Below are positions 1-5,897 of a stretch of 10,240 bases of DNA, piece after piece (position 1 is the stretch's first letter; every line of letters starts with the position of its first letter). The DNA lies in assembly GCA_036568605.1 (NCBI GenBank), contig DATCSE010000383.1, forward strand, positions 1 to 10,240. The letters run 5' to 3'. This stretch comes from DATCSE01 sp036568605. GTDB lineage: Bacteria > Pseudomonadota > Gammaproteobacteria > Burkholderiales > Burkholderiaceae_C. The notes beneath the pieces were generated by a model. The model saw only the letters and a list, made by a program, of their open reading frames with translations. It did not search any database and was not told the DNA's origin. The position numbers and the translations under genes were made by a program.

Positions 1-1212
1 GTCTATGCGCGGCCGTATGCCGGCGAGCGCGACATGCTCAAGGGGGAGCTGTTCACGCTCGCGATGTTCACGCTGCTGGGCATCGACGTGATGCTGTCGG
101 CGAACAACTTCCTCGTGGTCTACCTGGGCCTGGAGCTGATGTCGCTGAGCCTGTACGCGCTGGTCGCGCTGCGCCGCGACCATGCCGATGCGACCGAGGC
201 GGCGATGAAGTACTTCGTGCTGGGCGCGCTGGCCAGCGGCTTCCTGCTGTACGGGCTGTCGATGATGTACGGCGCGACCGGCTCGCTCGAGATCAGCGAG
301 GTGTTCAAGGCGATCGCGAGCGGCCAGATCAACAAGTCGGTGCTGGTGTTCGGCGTCGTCTTCGTCGTCGCCGGGCTCGGCTTCAAGCTCGGCGCGGTGC
401 CGTTCCACATGTGGGTGCCCGACGTCTACCAGGGCTCGCCGACCGCGATCACGCTGCTGATCGGCGGCGCGCCCAAGCTCGCGGCGTTCGCGATCACGAT
501 CCGGTTGCTGGTCGAGGGCATGTCCGGGCTGGGCGGCGAATGGCAGCAGATGCTGATCGTGCTGTCGGTCGGGTCGATGCTGCTCGGCAATGTCGTCGCG
601 ATCGCGCAGAGCAACCTGAAGCGCATGCTGGCGTACTCGTCGATCGCGCAGATGGGCTTCATGCTGCTCGGGCTGACGCCCACCGTCGTCAACGTCAACA
701 CGCTGTCGGCCGCGAACGGCTACAGCTCGTCGATGTTCTACATCACGACCTACGTGCTGACGACGCTGGGCACCTTCGGCATGGTGATGCTGCTGTCGCG
801 CCAGGGCTTCGAGTCGGAGCAGATCGACGACCTCAAGGGCCTCGCGAAGCGCAGCCCATGGTTCGCCGGGGTGATGGCGATCTTCATGTTCTCGCTCGCC
901 GGGCTGCCGCCGACGGTGGGCTTCTACGCGAAGCTCGCGGTGCTGCAGGCGGTGGTGTCGACCAACCTCGCCGGCTACATCTGGCTCGCAGTCGCCGCGG
1001 TGGTGCTGTCGCTGATCGGTTCGTACTACTACCTGCGCGTCGTCAAGGTCATGTACTTCGACGAGCCGGCCGATGCGCGGCCCATCGTCACCGGCGTCGA
1101 CGTGCGCGCGGTGATGTCGCTGAACGGAGCCGCCGTGCTCGTGTTCGGGCTGCTGCCGGGCGGGCTGATGACGCTGTGCCGCGACGCGATCGTCAAGGCT
1201 CTGACGACCTGA
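1..1212 (+). CDS. nuoN: NADH-quinone oxidoreductase subunit N (NuoN), 5' partial
   Basis: NuoN is a proton-pumping antiporter-like membrane subunit of respiratory complex I in the inner membrane. The frame is open from the first base of the window, so the true start lies upstream. About 403 residues are present of a usual length near 490, so the ATG at 34 is internal. Seen: hydrophobic helices almost throughout; the family stretches ANNFLVVYLGLELMSLSLYA (window residues 34-53), KLGAVPFHMWVPDVYQGSP (129-147), GGAPKLAAFA (155-164) and SSIAQMGFMLLG. E45, K129 and K159 fall where antiporter-like subunits keep the charged residues of the proton path; this assignment is by recall of the family, not alignment. 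The gene ends in TGA at 1210-1212, and DUF2818 begins 28 bp later, as expected for the 3' end of a Burkholderiales nuo operon. No frameshift or truncation is visible inside the fragment. Confidence 0.97.
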   Translation, partial: VYARPYAGERDMLKGELFTLAMFTLLGIDVMLSANNFLVVYLGLELMSLSLYALVALRRDHADATEAAMKYFVLGALASGFLLYGLSMMYGATGSLEISEVFKAIASGQINKSVLVFGVVFVVAGLGFKLGAVPFHMWVPDVYQGSPTAITLLIGGAPKLAAFAITIRLLVEGMSGLGGEWQQMLIVLSVGSMLLGNVVAIAQSNLKRMLAYSSIAQMGFMLLGLTPTVVNVNTLSAANGYSSSMFYITTYVLTTLGTFGMVMLLSRQGFESEQIDDLKGLAKRSPWFAGVMAIFMFSLAGLPPTVGFYAKLAVLQAVVSTNLAGYIWLAVAAVVLSLIGSYYYLRVVKVMYFDEPADARPIVTGVDVRAVMSLNGAAVLVFGLLPGGLMTLCRDAIVKALTT

Positions 1213-1240
1213 CGGTCATCCGTCGCGGATCGAAGACCGA

Positions 1241-1543
1241 ATGGGCTCGTCGGCCGCCGTCTGGCTGGTGCTGCTGGTGGCGCTGATCGCGGCGAACCTG
1301 CCGTTCGCGAACGAGCGGCTGTTCATCGTCGGACCGAAGCGCCAGCCCAAGGGCCTGGCCTGGCGTGCATTCGAACTGCTGCTGCTGTGGGGGCTGACGC
1401 TGACGCTGGGCTTCGCGCTGGAGTCGCGGCTCGGGCAGATGCAGCCGCAGGGCTGGGAGTTCTACGCGGCGTTCGGGTTCTTCTTCCTGACGCTGGCGTT
1501 CCCCGGGTTCATCTGGCGCTACCTGCGGCGGCACCACGAATGA
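1241..1543 (+). CDS. DUF2818 family small membrane protein
   Basis: A 100-residue protein of the DUF2818 family, whose function I do not know. Seen: an N-terminal hydrophobic helix (about residues 6-20), the short motif ANLPFANERLF (19-29), a basic loop with GPKRQPKG, a second hydrophobic stretch (about 45-60), a third moderately hydrophobic segment with several aromatic residues (about 72-90), and a basic tail, so two or three membrane passes. It starts 28 bp after nuoN on the same strand and its stop overlaps the start of the Nudix gene (ATGA), so it is co-transcribed with the complex I operon. That position suggests, by inference only, a role near complex I assembly or the membrane. ATG 1241 is the only reasonable start, since no in-frame start codon lies between nuoN and it. 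The ribosome-binding site is weak (GGAT/GAAG-like bases at about 1227-1234). Confidence 0.9.
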   Translation: MGSSAAVWLVLLVALIAANLPFANERLFIVGPKRQPKGLAWRAFELLLLWGLTLTLGFALESRLGQMQPQGWEFYAAFGFFFLTLAFPGFIWRYLRRHHE

Positions 1544-2202
1544 GCCACGACCCGATGCCGCAGTCGTCGCTGCCGGGCGAAGAAGGCTCGGACGTCGCCG
1601 ACAACGCCCACCTGCGCGAGGAGACCCTGCACTCGCGCCAGGTCTATCGCGGCCACTTCCTCGACGTGCGCAGCGACCGCGTGCGCCTGCCCGACGGCGG
1701 CACTGCCGGGCGCGAATACATCGTGCACCCGGGCGCCGTGATGGTCGTGCCGCTGCTGGACGACGGCCGCCTGGTCGTCGAACGCCAGTGGCGCTACCCG
1801 CTCGCCCGGGTGATGCTCGAGTTCCCGGCCGGCAAGCTCGAGGCAGGCGAGCCGCCGCTGCAGTGCGCGGTGCGCGAACTGATCGAGGAGACCGGCTACC
1901 GCTCGGCCGAATGGGCGCGCGCCGGGCTGCTGCACAACGCGATCGCGTATTCGAACGAAGGCATCGAAGTCTGGTTCGCGCGCGGCCTGACGGCCGGAAC
2001 GCGCTCGCTGGACGTCGGCGAGTTCCTCGAAGTCGGCACCGCGACACAGGAAGAACTCGAAGAGCTCGCGATGCGCGGCGAGCTGACCGACGCGAAGACG
2101 CTGATCGGACTCCTTTGGTTGCAGAATTGGCGCGCCGGCCGGTGGTCATTGCAATGGGCGCGGCAGGAAGACCTGCTTGTCACGATAATGCAACAACCAT
2201 GA
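1540..2202 (+). CDS. Nudix hydrolase, ADP-ribose pyrophosphatase type
   Basis: A 220-residue soluble Nudix hydrolase that probably cleaves ADP-ribose or a related nucleoside diphosphate sugar to AMP plus a sugar phosphate. The Nudix box is complete at residues 98-120: G98, E104 and R112-E113-L-x-E116-E117-x-G119 fit GX5EX7REUXEEXGU exactly, so all metal-binding glutamates are kept. The preceding strands (AVMVVPLL, LVVERQWRYPL) and the MLEFPAGKLEAGE lead-in are typical of the NudF/ADP-ribose pyrophosphatase branch. I chose ATG 1540 because it overlaps the DUF2818 stop (ATGA), a coupled start; ATG 1555 is an alternative. The first 25 or so residues look like a poorly conserved, acidic extension. 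The 3' end overlaps the DUF1178 start in the same ATGA manner. Substrate preference cannot be read from the sequence. Confidence 0.93.
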   Translation: MSHDPMPQSSLPGEEGSDVADNAHLREETLHSRQVYRGHFLDVRSDRVRLPDGGTAGREYIVHPGAVMVVPLLDDGRLVVERQWRYPLARVMLEFPAGKLEAGEPPLQCAVRELIEETGYRSAEWARAGLLHNAIAYSNEGIEVWFARGLTAGTRSLDVGEFLEVGTATQEELEELAMRGELTDAKTLIGLLWLQNWRAGRWSLQWARQEDLLVTIMQQP

Positions 2203-2660
2203 AGGTGCTGAACCTGCGCTGCAGCCACGACCACCGCTTCGAAGGGTGGTTCGCGTCGGACGAGGACTTTTCCTCGCAGACCGAGCGCGGGCTGATGGCG
2301 TGCCCGATCTGCGGCGACCAGGCGATCGCCCGGCTGCCCAGCGCGCCGCGCGTGAACCTGCTGGGCCGCGGCGACGACAGGCGGGCGCCGAGCACCGAGG
2401 CGCAGCAACCCGCGGCTGAATCTTCTTCGGCCCAACAGATACAGGCGCGCTGGCTGAACACGGTGCGCGAGATGATCGCGAGCACCGAAGACGTCGGCGA
2501 TCGTTTCGCCGAAGAGGCGCGCCGCATCCACTACGGCGAAGCCGAGCAGCGCGGCATCCGGGGCCGCGCGAGCCGCGAGGATGCCGATTCGCTGCGCGAC
2601 GAGGGGATCGAGGTCCTGACCCTGGCGTTGCCGGAAGCGGTGAAGGGCCCGCTTCAGTAA
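2199..2660 (+). CDS. DUF1178 family zinc-ribbon-like protein
   Basis: A 153-residue protein of the DUF1178 family, with no known function. The N-terminus reads MKVLNLRCSHDHRFEGWFAS, then an SSQ...RGL segment and CPICG. C8, H10/H12, C35 and C38 form a probable zinc-ribbon-like metal site. After LPSAPRVNLLG (about 46-56) comes a low-complexity, Q/S/A-rich linker (about 62-80). A conserved helical C-terminal half follows, with a stretch that includes EDVGDRFAEEARRIHYGE and then RGIRGRAS. The start ATG 2199 overlaps the Nudix stop (2200-2202) and has no ribosome-binding site of its own, which suggests coupling to the upstream gene. The last 7 bp overlap the convergent DUF2917 gene. In other proteobacteria, as I recall, DUF1178 is also found next to Nudix genes, which fits a shared transcript rather than proving a shared job. 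Confidence 0.93.
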   Translation: MKVLNLRCSHDHRFEGWFASDEDFSSQTERGLMACPICGDQAIARLPSAPRVNLLGRGDDRRAPSTEAQQPAAESSSAQQIQARWLNTVREMIASTEDVGDRFAEEARRIHYGEAEQRGIRGRASREDADSLRDEGIEVLTLALPEAVKGPLQ

Positions 2661-2920
2661 GCGCTGCCCGGACCGGGCACCCGTTCCGGCGCCAGCACCA
2701 CCAGGCTCGCGTCGTCAAGCGCGCTGATCAACGTGTCGCCGTCACGATCGACGGTGAAACCCTCGCCGCCGGCCAGCACGATGTCGCGCAGGTCATGGTC
2801 GATCGTGATCCACAGCTCGCCGTGAAGCGCTTCGATGCGCTGCCCGCGGGCGCCGGACAGGCGCAGGATGTCACCCTTGCGCAGCGGGGTGGCGGCGGGC
2901 GTCAGATCGCGGGTGTTCAT
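2654..2920 (-). CDS. DUF2917 domain protein
   Basis: An 88-residue protein matching the DUF2917 family; function unknown. Seen: a run of short beta-strand-like segments with the family core LHGELWITIDHDLRDIVLAGGEGF (residues 32-55), then a turn (DRDGD) and a second hydrophobic strand (ASLVVLAPE). This pattern suggests a small single beta-barrel, cupin-like fold. It has no signal peptide and no membrane segment. The start is well supported by an AAAGGAG site 7 nt upstream. It is transcribed divergently from the LysR gene across 174 bp, and as I recall this pairing recurs in Burkholderiales, so the LysR protein may control it (inference). Its 3' end overlaps the convergent DUF1178 gene by 7 bp. 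Confidence 0.87.
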   Translation of the reverse strand: MNTRDLTPAATPLRKGDILRLSGARGQRIEALHGELWITIDHDLRDIVLAGGEGFTVDRDGDTLISALDDASLVVLAPERVPGPGSAY

Positions 2921-2927
2921 GGCATCG

Positions 2928-2934
2928 CTCCTTT
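2928..2934 (-). promoter_or_regulatory. Ribosome-binding site of the DUF2917 gene
   Basis: On the minus strand the bases read AAAGGAG, with 7 nt before the ATG at 2920. This near-perfect Shine-Dalgarno site fixes the start of the short DUF2917 gene. A second ATG lies 5 nt upstream of the chosen one, out of frame. Confidence 0.8.
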
Positions 2935-2941
2935 GGCATGA

Positions 2942-2964
2942 ACGAGGCGCATGCAGCGCCTCGT
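2942..2964. repeat. Perfect 9-bp inverted repeat upstream of DUF2917
   Basis: The arms ACGAGGCGC (2942-2950) and GCGCCTCGT (2956-2964) are exact reverse complements around a 5-nt spacer, ATGCA. The repeat lies 22 bp upstream of the DUF2917 start, inside the divergent DUF2917/LysR intergenic region. No T-run follows on either strand, so an intrinsic terminator is unlikely. It could be an operator or a hairpin in the DUF2917 leader mRNA; I cannot tell which. Confidence 0.6.
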
Positions 2965-2973
2965 CGGCTTGTC

Positions 2974-2989
2974 CCCAGCGTCCGCTGGG
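2974..2989. repeat. Perfect 7-bp inverted repeat in the LysR/DUF2917 intergenic region
   Basis: CCCAGCG (2974-2980) and CGCTGGG (2983-2989) are exact reverse complements separated by only 2 nt (TC). A loop that short is poor for an RNA hairpin, so a DNA-level palindrome for a dimeric regulator is the better reading (inference). It lies 10 bp from the neighbouring 9-bp inverted repeat. Confidence 0.5.
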
Positions 2990-3000
2990 TCGAAGGCAGT

Positions 3001-3065
3001 CTGAGCTACATTGCTCGCATGCTCAAACGGTATTCCTGAATGCATTGCATGCACTGCTGGAATGC
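3001..3065 (+). promoter_or_regulatory. Probable promoter/operator zone of the LysR gene
   Basis: This is the lowest-GC stretch of the intergenic region. It holds the palindromes AATGCATT (3039-3046) and TGCATGCA (3046-3053), and a direct repeat GAATGC at 3038 and 3060, 22 bp apart, or about two helical turns. LysR genes usually bind and repress their own divergent promoter region, which fits repeats of this kind. I could not assign convincing -35 and -10 boxes on either strand, so the exact promoter is not called. Confidence 0.35.
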
Positions 3066-3080
3066 GAAGAGCCCGCCTGA

Positions 3081-3087
3081 GGAGGAG
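3081..3087 (+). promoter_or_regulatory. Ribosome-binding site of the LysR gene
   Basis: GGAGGAG with 7 nt to ATG 3095. It decides the start: the frame is open further upstream (to an ATG at 3011), but that ATG has no comparable site and would add 28 residues unlike any LysR N-terminus. Confidence 0.85.
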
Positions 3088-3094
3088 ACCCGCG

Positions 3095-4093
3095 ATGCGT
3101 CACTACGACCTGCCGCCGCTGGCCCAGCTCGAAGCCTTCGAAGCGTCGGCGCGTCACCTCAGCTTCACGAAGGCGGCCGATGAGCTGGCGCTGACCCAGT
3201 CGGCCGTGAGCCGGCAGATCGCCGCGCTCGAAGAGCACTACGCGCTGCCGCTGTTCCGCCGCCTGCACCGTGCGCTGCGCCTGACCGACGACGGCCAGCG
3301 CCTGTACCGAGCGGTCACCGGCGTGCTGGCGCAACTGCACGATGTCAGCGCCGAGCTGAAGCGCGAGCGCCGCGTCAAGACGGTGATCGTGACGACGACG
3401 CCCGGCTTCGCCGGCCTGTGGCTGATTCCGCGGCTGCCGGGCTTCACGGCGCGCCGGCCCGATGTGGACGTGCGCATCTCGGCCGGCTACGAGCTCGCCA
3501 ATCTGAACCGCGACGGTGTCGACATCGCGATCCGCTACACCGATGCCGAGCAGGCCGGTGCGTCGGCGCAGCGCCTGTTCGGCGACGTCGTGTTCCCGGT
3601 CTGCAGCCCGAAGCTCGCGCGCGATCCGACGCGGCCGCTGAAGCAGCCGCAGGACCTGCGGCTGCACACGCTGCTGCTGCAGCAGGAGGCCGAGGGCAGC
3701 GACCCGTTGCAGGACTGGGCGATGTGGTTGCGCGCGATGAAGCTGGATGGCGTGAAGCCGGCCAGCACGCTGCGCTTCTCGATGTACGACCAGCTGATCC
3801 AGGCGGCGGTCAGCGGGCAGGGCGTCGCGCTCGGCCGCAGCCCGCTGATCGACGATCTGCTGCGCCAGCGCAAGCTGATCCAGCCGTTCGAGGCCACCAT
3901 CGTCTCGCCGCGCAGCTACCACCTGCTGCAGTCGCACACCGCGGCACGCAAGAGCGAGGTGCAGGAGTTCGTCGCGTGGCTGCGCGAGCAGATCGAGCAG
4001 GAGATCGCCCCGGCCGCCAACACGCCGCGCGGCGGTGCCGCTACAGCACGCGGCCAGGGTTCAAGAGCCCGCGCGGGTCGAGCGCCGACTTGA
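3095..4093 (+). CDS. LysR family transcriptional regulator, GcvA-like
   Basis: A 332-residue LysR-type DNA-binding regulator. The N-terminal winged helix-turn-helix is clear: LPPLAQLEAFEASARHLSFTKAADELALTQSAVSRQIAALE (residues 6-46) with the GcvA-type opening PPL..L.AFEA.ARHLSF.. The linker helix is at about 65-92. The effector domain runs from about 95 to 300 (VIVTTTPGFAGLWLIPRL; the strand VDIAIRY; GQGVALG). Start ATG 3095 follows a strong GGAGGAG site. LysR proteins of this type act as tetramers sensing a small molecule; the ligand here is unknown. It is divergent to DUF2917, the likeliest nearby target. Odd point: usual members end near 300 residues, but here a low-complexity tail of about 30 residues (from EIAPAANT) runs on and overlaps the 3' end of the convergent oxidase gene by 53 bp. 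Confidence 0.94.
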   Translation: MRHYDLPPLAQLEAFEASARHLSFTKAADELALTQSAVSRQIAALEEHYALPLFRRLHRALRLTDDGQRLYRAVTGVLAQLHDVSAELKRERRVKTVIVTTTPGFAGLWLIPRLPGFTARRPDVDVRISAGYELANLNRDGVDIAIRYTDAEQAGASAQRLFGDVVFPVCSPKLARDPTRPLKQPQDLRLHTLLLQQEAEGSDPLQDWAMWLRAMKLDGVKPASTLRFSMYDQLIQAAVSGQGVALGRSPLIDDLLRQRKLIQPFEATIVSPRSYHLLQSHTAARKSEVQEFVAWLREQIEQEIAPAANTPRGGAATARGQGSRARAGRAPT

Positions 4094-5459
4094 TCGCGCG
4101 CATCAGGTCGAGCGCGACCGGCGACTTGCGCCGCGCAAGCTCGACGCGCTTCAGCGCGCCGATGCCGTGCTCGGCCGAGATCGACCCACCGTGCGGCGCC
4201 AGCGCGTCGTAGACCAGCGTGTTGACCGCGTGCTCCTGCTCGGCGATGAAGCGTGCCGCGTCGCCGCCTTCCGGTGCCTGCACGTTGTAGTGAAGGTTGC
4301 CGTCCCCGAGATGACCGAAGTCGACCAGCCGCACGCCGGGGAAATGGCGCTGCAGCGCCGCATCGGTCTCGGCGACGAAACGTGGGATCGCCGAGACCGG
4401 CAGCGCGATGTCGTGCTTGATGTTGGGCCCCTCCAGGCTCTGCGCGAGCGGGATGGCCTCGCGCAGGTGCCACATCGCGTGCGACTGCTCCAGGTTCGAG
4501 GCGACCGCGGCATCGCTGATCAGGCCGCGCTCGAGCGCGGTCTCGAGCAGCGATTCGAACAGGCCCTGCGCGTGGTCCGCGCCTTCGCTGTCGGACTGCT
4601 CGAGCAGCACGGTCCACGACGAAGGCGGCAGCGGCTGCGGCAGTTGCGCGAAGTGCTTGCGGACCAGCGCCAGCGCGTGGTCGTTCATCACCTCGAAGCC
4701 GGTCAGCGCGGCGCCGAGCCGCGCGCGCGCCTGCTGCAGCAGTTCGACCGCCGCGTCCAGCGTCGGCACCGCGGCCAGTGCCGTCGTCACCGCGGCGGGC
4801 TGCGGGTGCAGCTTCAGTGTCGCCGCGGTGATGATGCCCAGCGTGCCTTCGCTGCCGATGAACAGGTCGCGCAGGTCGTAGCCGGTGTTGTCCTTGCGCA
4901 GTCCGCCGAGGCCGCTCCAGACCTCACCCTGCGCGGTCACGACTTCGAGGCCCAGGCACAGCTCGCGCGCATTGCCGAAGCGCAGCACCTGCGTGCCGCC
5001 GGCGTTGGTCGCCAGGTTGCCGCCTATCGTGCAGCTTCCTTCGGCCGCGAGGCTCAACGGGAACAGCAGCCCGGCCTCGGCAGCGGCCTCTTGCACCGAC
5101 TGCAGCACGCAACCGGCTTCGACGGTCATCGTCAGGTTCGCGGCGTCGACCGCGCGGACCTTGTTCAGCCGCGTCAGGTTCAGCAGCACCTGCGTGCCGC
5201 TCTCGTCCGGCACTGACGCGCCGACCAGCCCGGTGTTGCCGCCTTGCGGCACGATCGCGATGCCGTGCTCGGCACAGGCCTTCACGACGGCCGCCACTTC
5301 GCCGGTCGACGCGGGCCGCACGACCGCGAGCGCGCGGCCGCGATAGCGCTTGCGCCAGTCGATTTCGTAGGCCGAGAGGTCGCCGTCGGTCAGCACCTGG
5401 GCCGTGCCGACGGCCGCGCGCAGCGCGGCCAATGCCGCGGTCATCGTTGTCGTCGTCAT
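4041..5459 (-). CDS. FAD-linked oxidase (GlcD / D-lactate / D-2-hydroxyglutarate dehydrogenase type)
   Basis: A 472-residue cytosolic or membrane-associated flavoenzyme of the FAD_binding_4 plus FAD-oxidase_C class, which oxidises D-2-hydroxy acids to 2-oxo acids. The FAD-binding PCMH half covers about residues 40-220: P-Q-G-G-N-T-G-L-V-G-A (71-81), GSCTIGGNLATNAGG (141-155), RKDNTGYDLRDLFIGSEGTLG (188-208). The C-terminal half carries FGHLGDGNLHYN (381-392) and SAEHGIG (428-434). H383, H390 and E430 match the metal-binding positions known in D-2-hydroxyglutarate and D-lactate dehydrogenases, and all are intact. The exact substrate cannot be fixed from the sequence, and no GlcE/GlcF partner is in the window. 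Start ATG 5459 has a GAAGGA site 8 nt upstream and overlaps the DUF2069 stop (ATGA). The reading frame stays open upstream to 6329 only as an antisense shadow of YihY. Confidence 0.93.
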   Translation of the reverse strand: MTTTTMTAALAALRAAVGTAQVLTDGDLSAYEIDWRKRYRGRALAVVRPASTGEVAAVVKACAEHGIAIVPQGGNTGLVGASVPDESGTQVLLNLTRLNKVRAVDAANLTMTVEAGCVLQSVQEAAAEAGLLFPLSLAAEGSCTIGGNLATNAGGTQVLRFGNARELCLGLEVVTAQGEVWSGLGGLRKDNTGYDLRDLFIGSEGTLGIITAATLKLHPQPAAVTTALAAVPTLDAAVELLQQARARLGAALTGFEVMNDHALALVRKHFAQLPQPLPPSSWTVLLEQSDSEGADHAQGLFESLLETALERGLISDAAVASNLEQSHAMWHLREAIPLAQSLEGPNIKHDIALPVSAIPRFVAETDAALQRHFPGVRLVDFGHLGDGNLHYNVQAPEGGDAARFIAEQEHAVNTLVYDALAPHGGSISAEHGIGALKRVELARRKSPVALDLMRAIKSALDPRGLLNPGRVL

Positions 5460-5878
5460 GAAGAACGTCCTTCGGTCAGGGCGGCCGCTTTCGCGTTGCG
5501 CAGACGCCGGCGCACATGCGCCCCGCACGCGACGAACAGCAGCACGCTCAACACAACCTCGATCGCTGCCAGCACGGCGCCCGGGCTGCGTTCGCTGGTG
5601 GCGCGCACGAGGCCTTCGGTCACGTACAACCACACGAGCAGGCTGAGCCAGCGGTAGGTGTACAGCCGGTTGCGCAGCAGGCCGGGCAGCGCGAAGGCGA
5701 GCGGCAGGACCTTCAACGCCAGCGTGCCGCGGCCAGTGGGCGCGAGCCACAGTTCCCATGCGAGGCCGAGCGCGATCAGCGCGACGAGGCTCGTGACCGC
5801 GAGGGCGCGGGTCCGCCGCACGGAAGGGTCGGACAACGAAGCCGACAACGAGTGATTCGACGCAAAGCTCGCAAACAT
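5456..5878 (-). CDS. DUF2069 family inner-membrane protein
   Basis: A 140-residue protein of the DUF2069 family; function unknown. Seen: four hydrophobic helices at about residues 25-44, 53-69, 75-92 and 100-120, and the family landmarks WELWLAP (41-47), LKVLPL (55-60), YTYRW (73-77) and TEG (87-89). A basic cytoplasmic end follows (HVRRRLRNAK). The stop overlaps the start of the FAD-linked oxidase by 4 nt, so the two are one transcript. The start ATG at 5878 lies 11 bp from the divergent YihY start, and I see no good ribosome-binding site before it. From memory, relatives often have a WrbA-type quinone oxidoreductase gene near DUF2069 and YihY; none is present here. Confidence 0.9.
   Translation of the reverse strand: MFASFASNHSLSASLSDPSVRRTRALAVTSLVALIALGLAWELWLAPTGRGTLALKVLPLAFALPGLLRNRLYTYRWLSLLVWLYVTEGLVRATSERSPGAVLAAIEVVLSVLLFVACGAHVRRRLRNAKAAALTEGRSS
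5468..5473 (-). promoter_or_regulatory. Ribosome-binding site of the FAD-linked oxidase gene
   Basis: Minus-strand GAAGGA with 8 nt to ATG 5459, embedded in the last codons of DUF2069. It supports this start over the next ATG, five codons downstream, and over the much longer open frame upstream. Confidence 0.7.
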
Positions 5879-5879
5879 C

Positions 5880-5897
5880 GCTGGCTATCATGCCAGC
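5880..5897. repeat. Inverted repeat across the divergent YihY/DUF2069 start region
   Basis: GCTGGC (5880-5885) and GCCAGC (5892-5897) are exact reverse complements around a 6-nt spacer, TATCAT. The repeat sits between the DUF2069 start (5878) and the second YihY ATG (5899), and covers the first YihY ATG (5890). TATCAT matches five of six positions of a sigma-70 -10 box on the plus strand, which would place the RNA start at about 5898, next to ATG 5899. No -35 box at standard spacing is evident, so the promoter reading is tentative. Confidence 0.45.

Noticed and set aside
34..36. ATG 34 as the start of nuoN.
   Set aside because: The frame is open to base 1, and the residues before it (YARPY..ERD) are typical internal NuoN sequence; the gene is cut by the window edge.
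1193..2149. A 318-codon minus-strand open frame opposite DUF2818 and the Nudix gene.
   Set aside because: Arg/Ala/Pro/Ser-rich shadow with no recognisable motif; the plus strand carries intact, coupled genes.
3011..3094. Upstream start (ATG 3011) extending the LysR protein by 28 residues.
   Set aside because: The added residues are unlike LysR N-termini, and ATG 3095 has a GGAGGAG site at ideal distance.
4022..4035. GC palindrome CGCCGCGCGGCG near the LysR/oxidase junction as a bidirectional terminator.
   Set aside because: There is no T-rich tract on either side, and the bases are explained by the coding of the LysR tail; chance GC palindromes are frequent here.
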